Shown here piece after piece: positions 1-5,234 of a stretch of DNA of 5,278 nucleotides. This DNA comes from Nanohaloarchaea archaeon PL-Br10_U2g5 (GTDB taxonomy: Archaea > Halobacteriota > Halobacteria > Halobacteriales > Haloferacaceae). A program made the position numbers and the translations under genes. The notes under the pieces are model-generated. The model had not been told where the DNA came from, made no database searches, and saw only the letters and a list, made by a program, of their open reading frames with translations. The DNA is taken from assembly GCA_001564205.1 (NCBI GenBank), contig LKMY01000151.1, positions 1 to 5,278 on the forward strand, given 5' to 3'. Position 1 is the first letter of the stretch, and every line of letters begins with the position of its first letter.

Positions 1-61
1 CTCCGTGTTGTGATCTCGTTGCACTCCGTGTTGTGATCTCGTTGCACTCCGTGTTGTGATC
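1..61. repeat. Tandem repeat, 23-bp period, about 2.6 copies
   Basis: Two identical 23-bp units (1-23 and 24-46) are followed by a partial third copy that keeps the first 15 bases (47-61) before diverging. The unit begins CTCCGTGTTGTGATC. The array touches the left edge, so more copies may lie outside. Copies are directly adjacent with no spacers, so this is not a CRISPR array. Because 23 is not a multiple of three, the TGA in each copy (11-13, 34-36, 57-59) falls in a different frame. Any + strand reading frame entering from the left is therefore closed by position 59. Confidence 0.9.
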
Positions 62-93
62 CGCTGTTCGACGCGTCGAGCCACGAGAACGGC

Positions 94-130
94 AGCGGCA
101 ATCGACGCGCGTAGCGGCAATCGACGCGCG
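94..130. repeat. 18-bp direct repeat, 19-bp period, two copies
   Basis: The sequence AGCGGCAATCGACGCGCG occurs at 94-111 and again at 113-130, separated by one base. It lies directly upstream of the T-rich promoter-like element of the aldo/keto reductase gene. A perfect 12-bp palindrome, TCGACGCGTCGA, at 68-79 shares the TCGACGCG core with these copies. This may be a simple slippage duplication or paired binding sites for a regulator; the sequence does not decide between them. Confidence 0.85.
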
Positions 131-133
131 CGG

Positions 134-139
134 TTTTTG
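134..139 (+). promoter_or_regulatory. Putative TATA-like box of the aldo/keto reductase gene
   Basis: A TTTTTG element stands out in otherwise GC-rich DNA. Its centre is about 27 nt upstream of the ATG at 164. That is the spacing expected for a leaderless haloarchaeal transcript whose first base is at or next to the start codon. No Shine-Dalgarno sequence is seen before the ATG, which agrees with leaderless initiation. Confidence 0.5.
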
Positions 140-163
140 TCAGTGCCGTCCCGACGGTGACGT

Positions 164-1300
164 ATGGCGACCCGCGAAGCCCTCTGGGGCTACCGCAACG
201 AGTTCGGTGACGCCTTCGGCCGAACCTATTTCAGGCGCTTCGGACCGGGGGTGGTATCCAGTATCGGGCTCGGGACCTACCTCGGTGACCCGACGCCCGC
301 GGTCGACGATGCGTACCGCGAATCGATTGAGTTGGCGCTTCGCTCCGGGATAAATCACCTCGACACTGCGGTCAACTACCGTTGCGGGCGCGCCGAACGC
401 GTGGTCGGCGAGGCAGTCCGGAACTCGCCGATCGATCGCGACGCGATCGTGGTGGCGACGAAGGGAGGCTTCGTCCCGTTCGATGGCGAGCGCCCCGCGG
501 ATCCCTCCGCGTACGTCCGCGAGCGCTTCGTTGAGTCGGGGATCGTCGACCCCACGGACCTTGCGAACGGGATGCACGCCATTGCACCCGGCTACTTAGC
601 GTGGTCGCTCGACCGGTCACTCGACCGGCTCGATATCGGCGCGATCGACTGCTACTACGTCCATAACCCGGAGACGCAGCTCGCGGTGCGCTCTGCCGAG
701 GCGGTGTACGACGCGTTAGAGGACGCGTTTCGGCTCTTGGAACGGCGGCGCGTCGACGGCGATATCGGTAGGTACGGGGTCGCGACGTGGCACGCCTTCC
801 GCGTCGATGAGAGCGACGATCGATACCTCTCTCTCGCCGAGATACTCTCGCGGGCCGAAGCCGCGGGCGAGGGGATCGGTCCAGACGACGATCACGGCTT
901 CGAAGCCATCCAGCTTCCGTTCAACGTCGCGATGGCCGACGCGTTCAGCAGGGCGAATCAGCGCCGGGGCGACAGCGACGAGACGGGGGACGCCGACGCG
1001 GTCGATGGTGACACTCGCGTCTCGACGCTGGAGTTCGCCCACGCTGCCGGCCTCTCGGTGGTTACGAGCGCGAGCGTCGGCCAAGGGGAACTCGCGGTCG
1101 ATGGCGCGACTCCCGCCGATGTCGACCAGACGCTCGCGGGGGAGACACCGGCCCAGCGGGCGCTCAACTTCGCGCGGAGCGCGCCGGGGGTCACGTCGTC
1201 GTTGGTCGGTGCAAGCGATCTCAACCACGTCCGGGAGAACGTCGCCGCCGGCACGTTCGACCCGCTCGGGGCCGCTGCGTTTGACGCCGTCTTCGAGTGA
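164..1300 (+). CDS. Aldo/keto reductase family oxidoreductase
   Basis: A 378-residue protein of the aldo/keto reductase superfamily, cytoplasmic NAD(P)H-dependent oxidoreductases with a TIM-barrel fold that reduce aldehydes or ketones. The catalytic tetrad is visible: Asp67 in HLDTAVNY, Tyr72, Lys100 in VATKGG, and His167 in YYVHNPE. Near the C-terminus, SSLVGASDLNHVRENV (345-360) matches the segment that binds the cofactor phosphate or adenine side. The protein is longer than a typical member of about 320 residues. The extra length comes from an N-terminal lead of about 30 residues and an acidic, Asp-rich linker near 266-285. Such acidic inserts are common in haloarchaeal proteins. The ATG at 164 is chosen because it lies about 27 nt from a TATA-like element. 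The substrate cannot be inferred, and the neighbours give no pathway. The gene converges on the zinc-finger gene downstream. Confidence 0.93.
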   Translation: MATREALWGYRNEFGDAFGRTYFRRFGPGVVSSIGLGTYLGDPTPAVDDAYRESIELALRSGINHLDTAVNYRCGRAERVVGEAVRNSPIDRDAIVVATKGGFVPFDGERPADPSAYVRERFVESGIVDPTDLANGMHAIAPGYLAWSLDRSLDRLDIGAIDCYYVHNPETQLAVRSAEAVYDALEDAFRLLERRRVDGDIGRYGVATWHAFRVDESDDRYLSLAEILSRAEAAGEGIGPDDDHGFEAIQLPFNVAMADAFSRANQRRGDSDETGDADAVDGDTRVSTLEFAHAAGLSVVTSASVGQGELAVDGATPADVDQTLAGETPAQRALNFARSAPGVTSSLVGASDLNHVRENVAAGTFDPLGAAAFDAVFE

Positions 1301-1372
1301 CAGTCGAGCAGAAACGCGTCGATGAAAACAGGTGGGGAACCAGAGCGGTTCGGCCGAAACGCCGGCCAGGAG

Positions 1373-1543
1373 TCAGCGGAGCTCTTTGTATCTGGTCCCA
1401 CACTCAGGGCAGAGACGGACCGCAAACACCTCGTCGGGGTCGTTTTTCTTTTTGAGAACTTTATCGCAGTCGGCGCAGTTGAGGCGCTCGTACGTGTCTT
1501 TAGACAGGTCACCGTCCCGGAGCCCTTTGCGCGTCGATTTCAT
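1373..1543 (-). CDS. Small zinc-finger protein (HVO_0758-type microprotein)
   Basis: A 56-residue protein beginning MKSTRKGLRDGDL and ending ECGTRYKELR. It has two zinc-knuckle pairs: Cys23/Cys26 in CADC and Cys45/Cys48 in CPECG, 18 residues apart, which could hold one Zn ion. From memory, the length, the basic KSTRKGLRDG start and the knuckle arrangement match the haloarchaeal family typified by Haloferax volcanii HVO_0758, studied as a zinc-finger microprotein; I could not align it here. It is Lys/Arg-rich, unusual for this acidic proteome, which would suit binding to nucleic acid or protein. The molecular function is not settled. The start is supported by a strong TATA box at leaderless spacing. 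The gene is convergent with the aldo/keto reductase gene and divergent from the transporter gene. The first knuckle lacks the usual Pro and Gly (CADCD rather than CPxCG). Confidence 0.9.
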   Translation of the reverse strand: MKSTRKGLRDGDLSKDTYERLNCADCDKVLKKKNDPDEVFAVRLCPECGTRYKELR

Positions 1544-1567
1544 GTGTCGGGATTACTCCCGTATGGG

Positions 1568-1575
1568 TATAAAAA
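1568..1575 (-). promoter_or_regulatory. TATA box of the zinc-finger gene
   Basis: Read on the minus strand this is TTTTTATA, the best archaeal TATA box in the window. Its centre is about 28 nt upstream of the ATG at 1543. No Shine-Dalgarno sequence precedes the ATG. Together these indicate a leaderless transcript starting at or beside the start codon. Confidence 0.75.
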
Positions 1576-1682
1576 CCCCGTACGACACGAGTCGGACGCC
1601 AGGGCCTCCTGAAGCCGTCGGCCGTGTGGACGATCAAACGCGGTCACGAGGCGTTCGGAACACCGCCGCAGTTTCGCAACGC

Positions 1683-1688
1683 TTGTCT
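1683..1688 (+). promoter_or_regulatory. Weak candidate promoter element of the MFS gene
   Basis: The stretch GCAACGCTTGTCTC resembles a degenerate form of the haloarchaeal BRE/TATA pattern, an A-rich BRE followed by a CTTTTA-like box. Its centre is about 25 nt upstream of the GTG at 1711. The match is poor. Its main value is as weak support for starting the transporter at 1711 rather than further upstream. Confidence 0.3.
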
Positions 1689-1710
1689 CTCAGCCCCCTC
1701 AACCTCCCCC

Positions 1711-2895
1711 GTGTCACGGACCCGGCTGTTCGGCTCGCTGTGTGCCCTCGTCTTCCTCGTCAACTTCGCGCGCGTCGTGTTCGCGCCGCTCGTCGGGGAG
1801 TTCATCGGCGAGTTCGCGATTGGCGAGGGGACGGCCGGGCTCATCGTCACGCTCGCGTGGCTCGGCTCGGCCGCGCCGCGGCTCCCCGCCGGCTGGGCGC
1901 TCACGCGATTCAGCCGCCAGCGAGTGATCCTCGTCTCTGGCGCGGTGCTGACGGTCGGCGCGCTCGGCGTCGCGCTGGCGCCTGGCGTGGCGACGCTGAT
2001 GCTCGCCGCCTTCCTCGTCGGCACCTCGTCGGGCGTCTACTTCGTCGCCGCGAACCCGTTCGTCTCAGAGCTGTTCCCGGACCGCGTCGGACGAGTGATG
2101 GGGATCCACGGGATGGCGAGCCAGCTGGCCGCTGTCGCCGCCGCACCCGTCGTCACGGTCGCGCTCTGGTACGACTGGCGGCTCGCCTTCTACGGGCTCG
2201 CCGCGACCGCGGCCGCGACCACGGTCGTCTTCACCCTGTTGGCTCGACAGACCGACCTTCCCGGAGCCGGTACCGGTGACAGCGACTTCGTGGGCGGCGC
2301 GCTCTCGGAGTGGAAGCTCATTCTCGCGGGCGTCGTACTGATCGGGCTCACGAGCTTCGTCTGGCAAGGGTTGTTCAACTTCTACGAGCTGTATATGATC
2401 GACAAGGGTCTCGCGCCGGCGACGGCGCGTAACCTGTTGACCGTCATCTTCGCGGCGGGTGTCCCCGCGTTTCTCGTCTCCGGCGACCTCGCCGATCGGC
2501 TCCCGCACGTCCCGTACCTCCTCGGGATCGTCTCGACGTTCGTCGCGAGTGTCGTCCTCGTCGTCTACGCCTCTGGAACCGTCGCGGTCGTCGTCGCGAG
2601 TCTCGCCGTCGGCTTCACGATTCACATGTTGTATCCCGCCAGTGACACCTACCTGTTGGCGTCGCTGCCGGACGATGCCCGCGCGTCGGCGTACGCAGTG
2701 TACTCGGCCGGGATGATGACGACGCAGGCGGCCGGCTCGTGGATCGTCGGCGAGGCGATCGAAGCCGGAGTCAGCTACGACGCAGTCTTCTTAGGGCTTG
2801 CCGCCGGACTCGGTGTCCTCGTCCTCGTATACGCGCTCCTCGAACGGCTCGGTCGGGTTCCCGGCGGTGCGGCCGGAGCGGAGCCGGGAACGTGA
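1711..2895 (+). CDS. Major facilitator superfamily (MFS) transporter
   Basis: A 394-residue integral membrane protein with about 12 hydrophobic helices, the usual size and layout of an MFS secondary transporter. The sequence starts MSRTRLFGSLCALVFLVNFA, a short basic lead into helix 1, which is typical. The loop after helix 2 (60-73, GWALTRFSRQRVIL) sits where MFS motif A is found, though it is a degenerate copy. The equivalent loop in the second half is clearer: SGDLADRLPH at 257-266. A longer central loop (about 180-200) separates the two six-helix halves. The GTG at 1711 is preferred to an in-frame GTG at 1624, because the 29 extra residues are not membrane-like and do not resemble family N-termini. 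The substrate cannot be predicted; drug efflux or uptake of a small metabolite are both possible. It is divergent from the zinc-finger gene. The next gene has its own promoter, so co-transcription is unlikely. Confidence 0.9.
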   Translation: MSRTRLFGSLCALVFLVNFARVVFAPLVGEFIGEFAIGEGTAGLIVTLAWLGSAAPRLPAGWALTRFSRQRVILVSGAVLTVGALGVALAPGVATLMLAAFLVGTSSGVYFVAANPFVSELFPDRVGRVMGIHGMASQLAAVAAAPVVTVALWYDWRLAFYGLAATAAATTVVFTLLARQTDLPGAGTGDSDFVGGALSEWKLILAGVVLIGLTSFVWQGLFNFYELYMIDKGLAPATARNLLTVIFAAGVPAFLVSGDLADRLPHVPYLLGIVSTFVASVVLVVYASGTVAVVVASLAVGFTIHMLYPASDTYLLASLPDDARASAYAVYSAGMMTTQAAGSWIVGEAIEAGVSYDAVFLGLAAGLGVLVLVYALLERLGRVPGGAAGAEPGT

Positions 2896-2945
2896 GCCGC
2901 GCTCTCGACCGCAAGCGGTAACTGTGGGACCGACACGAACCGTGG

Positions 2946-2983
2946 GTATCGCACCTATTTAGGGCGTCCCGCCCCTGTGATAC
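2946..2983 (+). promoter_or_regulatory. Glycosyltransferase promoter: TATA box within nested inverted repeats
   Basis: CTATTTAG at 2955-2962 is a good haloarchaeal TATA-like box centred about 29 nt upstream of the ATG at 2988. It is enclosed by an imperfect dyad: GTATCGCAC at 2946-2954 against GTGATAC at 2977-2983, which pair with a two-base bulge. A perfect five-base inverted repeat with a three-base loop, GGGCG-TCC-CGCCC, lies at 2962-2974 between the TATA box and the start codon. A protein bound to the dyad would cover the TATA box and transcription start, so repression is a reasonable inference. No regulator gene is adjacent. Confidence 0.5.
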
Positions 2984-2987
2984 GCTA

Positions 2988-4184
2988 ATGGAGTACGTCC
3001 AAGAGCGCGTGACGACGCTGCACGCGTTGACCGACCACCGGCCGGACGCCCCGACCGACCGGGCGGCCGTCGTGGTGCCGATGACGGAACGCGAGTACGG
3101 TACGCTCGCTGCCGAGCGCGTCCTCCGCGCGCTCGAATCCGTTGACCCCGCCCGTGTGATCGTCCCCCTCCGCGCACCGCCGGAACGCGTCGGGCCCTTC
3201 GCCCGGTGGCTCGACGGATTCAACGTCGACGTGGAGACGTTGTGGTGTGGCGGGCCGCGGCTCACATCGCTGTTAGCGGACCGCGGGCTCAACGGGAGTC
3301 GAGGGAAGGGTCGAGACGTGTGGCTCGGGCTGGGGCGGGCGTTAGACGAGGAGTTCGTCGTCGTCCACGACGCCGACACGAAGACCTACTCGCCGGCGTT
3401 CGTGAACCGGCTGCTGTTCCCGCTCGCACACGGCAACGCCTTTTCGAAGGGCTACTACGCTCGCGTCGAGGACGGCTCGCTGTACGGCCGCCTGTTTCGA
3501 CTGTTTTTCCGGCCGCTCGTGAGGGCACTCTCGGACGCCACCACGACTCGCGAAGCGGGGGTACTGGAGTACCTGTCGTCGTTCCGATACGCACTCGCCG
3601 GGGAGTTCGCGGCGACCACGGACCTCGTCTCTCAGCTTCGCGTTCAACGCGGTTGGGGATTAGAGGTCGGCACGCTCGGCGAGGCGTTCAAGCACGCCGG
3701 GTTCGCAGCCAGCGCACAAGTCGACCTCGGCCGATACGAACACGATCACCGCTCTGTCGATGGCCCGACCGGTCTCGCAGATATGAGTCAAGCCGTCGGG
3801 GCGGCGACGCTGCGCGCGGTCGAGAGCGCCGGCGTCGACGTCGCGTACGATGCGCTCGCGGACCGCTACCGGGAGGCGGCCGTCGAACTGGTCCACGCCT
3901 ACGAGACGGACGCCGCGTTCAACGGACTCGCGTACGACCGAGAAGACGAGCTGTCGCAGGTCGAAACGTACGCCGACGCACTCGCGCCCCCTGGTCCAGA
4001 CGATCGCCTTCCGGCGTGGCGAGACGCGCCGATCACGCCGGACGAAGTCGGCGAGGCGGCTCGGGCCGACCTCGCGGAAACGATCGCCGATCACGGCGGG
4101 CCAAACTCATTCGAGCGTGAAAACGGTCAACGTTCATCGGTGGACCACCGATCCGACGCGGACCCCACTCCGGAGGGAGAGTGA
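2988..4184 (+). CDS. GT-A glycosyltransferase, glucosyl-3-phosphoglycerate synthase (GpgS)-like
   Basis: A 398-residue, probably cytosolic glycosyltransferase with no membrane segment. AVVVPMTERE (27-35) starts the Rossmann-like nucleotide-sugar fold. RGKGRDVWLGL (105-115) and the metal-binding DXD motif HDADTK (127-132) follow. SKGYYARVEDG (153-163), GLEVGTL (224-230) and QVDLGRYEHDHR (244-255) resemble, from memory, the GKG, EIG and Q-V-D-L-G-x-R-x-H-R stretches of GpgS (family GT81). GpgS joins glucose from an NDP-glucose donor to D-3-phosphoglycerate; dephosphorylation then gives glucosylglycerate. The related mannosyl enzyme or another acceptor cannot be excluded. The protein exceeds mycobacterial GpgS (about 324 residues) by a C-terminal region (300-370) and a polar tail (371-398). 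The ATG at 2988 fits a TATA box 29 nt upstream. The stop overlaps the next gene by one base, so the two are coupled. No matching phosphatase gene is present in the window. Confidence 0.85.
   Translation: MEYVQERVTTLHALTDHRPDAPTDRAAVVVPMTEREYGTLAAERVLRALESVDPARVIVPLRAPPERVGPFARWLDGFNVDVETLWCGGPRLTSLLADRGLNGSRGKGRDVWLGLGRALDEEFVVVHDADTKTYSPAFVNRLLFPLAHGNAFSKGYYARVEDGSLYGRLFRLFFRPLVRALSDATTTREAGVLEYLSSFRYALAGEFAATTDLVSQLRVQRGWGLEVGTLGEAFKHAGFAASAQVDLGRYEHDHRSVDGPTGLADMSQAVGAATLRAVESAGVDVAYDALADRYREAAVELVHAYETDAAFNGLAYDREDELSQVETYADALAPPGPDDRLPAWRDAPITPDEVGEAARADLAETIADHGGPNSFERENGQRSSVDHRSDADPTPEGE
4172..4176 (+). promoter_or_regulatory. Shine-Dalgarno sequence for the downstream coupled gene
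   Basis: GGAGG lies inside the last codons of the glycosyltransferase gene, seven bases before the ATG at 4184. Haloarchaea mostly lack Shine-Dalgarno sequences at first genes but use them at internal operon genes. This site therefore supports both the operon and the choice of ATG 4184 over the overlapping GTG at 4181. Confidence 0.7.
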
Positions 4185-4738
4185 TGTCAGATGCGTCCGC
4201 GCCGAGCGTGGCCGCACGCGACGACCTCGCCGGCGTCGTCGACCTGTTCGATTGGCTCACGCGCGCGGAGCTCTCACTGGCGCTCTCGGAACTGGCGTTT
4301 AAACAGCGCACCGAAATCGATGAGGACGCCATCGCCGCTGCGATCGACGTCGCCGTCGCGGAGTACGCACTCGTGCCGGCGCCACCCGCGGCGCTCACAG
4401 CGGAGAAGCTGCCACCTGAGGGGGTCTCGGACCCCGACGACGGGGTTCAAACCGACACCGTGGCCCTCGCAGTCGGTCCCGCCGCGTTCCCGTCGCTGCC
4501 GGCGGACGCGGAGGACCTCCCGCACATCCTCGACGTACCTGAACGCGGCGTGGACCGGGCGGTACTCTCCGAAGCCGTCCTCGCGCGATTGGCCGGAGAC
4601 GCGGTCGCGGCTATCAGCGAAGACAACACCGAGCGACTGGAGCGACTCGCCGACGTGACCTACGACATTGAGACGTGGGCTCCCGTTGACGCCGGCGAGA
4701 TCCGCGAACGGATCGTCGACGAGCTGGACAGCGAGTAG
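4184..4738 (+). CDS. Haloarchaeal conserved hypothetical protein (DUF7109-like)
   Basis: A 184-residue acidic soluble protein with no signal peptide, membrane helix or cysteine. The N-terminal part (13-63) is predicted to be helical and carries DDLAGVVDLFDWLTRAEL and a SELAFKQ segment. A Pro-rich linker (64-85) and an Asp-rich stretch follow, then a second helical region (125-184) that includes DIETWAPVD near 161. From memory the N-terminal pattern matches a family restricted to haloarchaea, probably DUF7109; I am only moderately sure of the number. No enzymatic motif is visible, and no function should be assigned. It overlaps the glycosyltransferase stop codon by one base (TGATG) and has its own Shine-Dalgarno sequence, so the two proteins are probably made together. 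A regulatory or partner role to the glycosyltransferase is possible but is inference from position only. Confidence 0.85.
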   Translation: MSDASAPSVAARDDLAGVVDLFDWLTRAELSLALSELAFKQRTEIDEDAIAAAIDVAVAEYALVPAPPAALTAEKLPPEGVSDPDDGVQTDTVALAVGPAAFPSLPADAEDLPHILDVPERGVDRAVLSEAVLARLAGDAVAAISEDNTERLERLADVTYDIETWAPVDAGEIRERIVDELDSE

Positions 4739-4777
4739 CTTCCGCATTATATCCGCGAGTAGCTGCTGCGTCTTATA
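4731..4777. repeat. Imperfect direct repeat spanning two convergent stop codons
   Basis: GCGAGTAGCT occurs at 4731-4740 and 4755-4764 (24-bp period), and each copy is followed by a GC-rich stretch and then TTATA (4747-4751 and 4773-4777). Copy 1 contains the TAG stop of the + strand hypothetical gene (4736-4738). Copy 2 runs into the TAA stop of the - strand thioredoxin-like gene (4773-4775). The repeat fills the whole 34-bp gap between the two convergent genes. It looks like an old, partly diverged tandem duplication of a gene junction. No long T tract typical of a strong archaeal terminator is present on either strand. Confidence 0.7.
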
Positions 4778-5159
4778 CTGTCGTTTCAGCGTCAGCGAGC
4801 TCTCGCGCGAGGTACTCAGCGATGGAGCCGTCCGCCTCCTCAACGAACCGGGCGACCTCCTCGCCGTCGGCGGTCTCGACGACGACGGTCGGAATCAGTT
4901 CGATCCCGTACGCTTCGACGTGTGGACCCTCTTTCCCCTCCGGTCCCTTCGTCACCGCGAAATCCTCGATCCGGTCGTCGGGAACGCCGGCGGCCGCGAG
5001 GGCCGCACCGAACGCGGGAAGCTGCCGCTGACAGTCAATACACCAGTCGCCGCCCCACACTTTGAACCGGTAGTCGCCGGCCGCGAGCGCGTTCAGCACC
5101 GCTTCGTCGAACTCATCAGCGTCGGTATCGGCTTTCGGAGCGAGCGTTTCGAGCGTCAT
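4773..5159 (-). CDS. Thioredoxin-family protein with a CIDC active site
   Basis: A 128-residue cytosolic protein with a thioredoxin fold. The redox motif is WCIDC (Cys40 and Cys43), and the cis-proline conserved in the fold is Pro90 in ELIPTVVV. The strand before the motif (31-37, RFKVWGG) and the ending strand-turn-strand ADGEEVARFVEE (97-108) fit the family. The length is near that of a standard thioredoxin, with an N-terminal extension of about 15 residues. It has no signal peptide or lipobox. The active site is CIDC rather than the CGPC of classical thioredoxins, so the redox potential and partners may differ. It may act as a thiol-disulfide oxidoreductase or a redox-linked chaperone; the target is unknown. 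The ATG at 5159 fits a TATA-like element 26 nt upstream. It is convergent with the hypothetical gene, with a 34-bp gap. Confidence 0.9.
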   Translation of the reverse strand: MTLETLAPKADTDADEFDEAVLNALAAGDYRFKVWGGDWCIDCQRQLPAFGAALAAAGVPDDRIEDFAVTKGPEGKEGPHVEAYGIELIPTVVVETADGEEVARFVEEADGSIAEYLARELADAETTV

Positions 5160-5182
5160 ACCCGACGTAGAGCGGCGACGCT

Positions 5183-5188
5183 TGTAAA
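5183..5188 (-). promoter_or_regulatory. Putative TATA box of the thioredoxin-like gene
   Basis: Read on the minus strand this is TTTACA within CGTTTACAAG. It is centred about 26 nt upstream of the ATG at 5159, the spacing of a leaderless haloarchaeal promoter. It is the only A/T-rich patch in the upstream region. Confidence 0.5.
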
Positions 5189-5234
5189 CGGCGCGTCGGT
5201 GGCAACCGTGTAGTCCGTCGGGCCGCGGCGCCGT

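Noticed and set aside
1..61. CRISPR array
   Set aside because: The units are adjacent copies without unique spacers, so they form a plain tandem repeat.
1345..1362. Imperfect palindrome GCGGTTCGGCCGAAACGC between the reductase and zinc-finger genes, as a terminator
   Set aside because: No T tract follows on the + strand. Archaeal termination depends mainly on T-rich tracts, so support is too weak to annotate.
1322..1612. Forward 96-residue ORF across the zinc-finger gene
   Set aside because: It is antisense to a recognisable small zinc-finger gene with a strong promoter. Its own translation shows no motif and has no promoter at proper spacing.
1624..1710. Upstream in-frame GTG that would add 29 residues to the MFS transporter
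   Set aside because: The added stretch is not hydrophobic and does not resemble MFS N-termini. The GTG at 1711 leads directly into a short basic segment and helix 1.
1332..2279. Forward 315-residue ORF overlapping the zinc-finger gene and the MFS gene
   Set aside because: The translation is Arg-rich and low in complexity, typical of an off-frame shadow in GC-rich DNA. It runs through the transporter coding region in another frame.
2065..2625. Reverse-strand 186-residue ORF inside the MFS gene
   Set aside because: It is rich in Arg, Asp, Glu and Gly with no motif, and it is antisense to a clear membrane transporter. It is a frame shadow.
2908..2919. ACCGC-AA-GCGGT hairpin after the MFS stop codon, as a terminator
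   Set aside because: The two-base loop is too small for a stable hairpin as written, and no T tract follows. It is probably chance in GC-rich DNA.
4181..4183. GTG start one codon upstream of the hypothetical gene's ATG
   Set aside because: The ATG at 4184 is better placed relative to the GGAGG at 4172-4176 and forms the common TGATG stop-start overlap.
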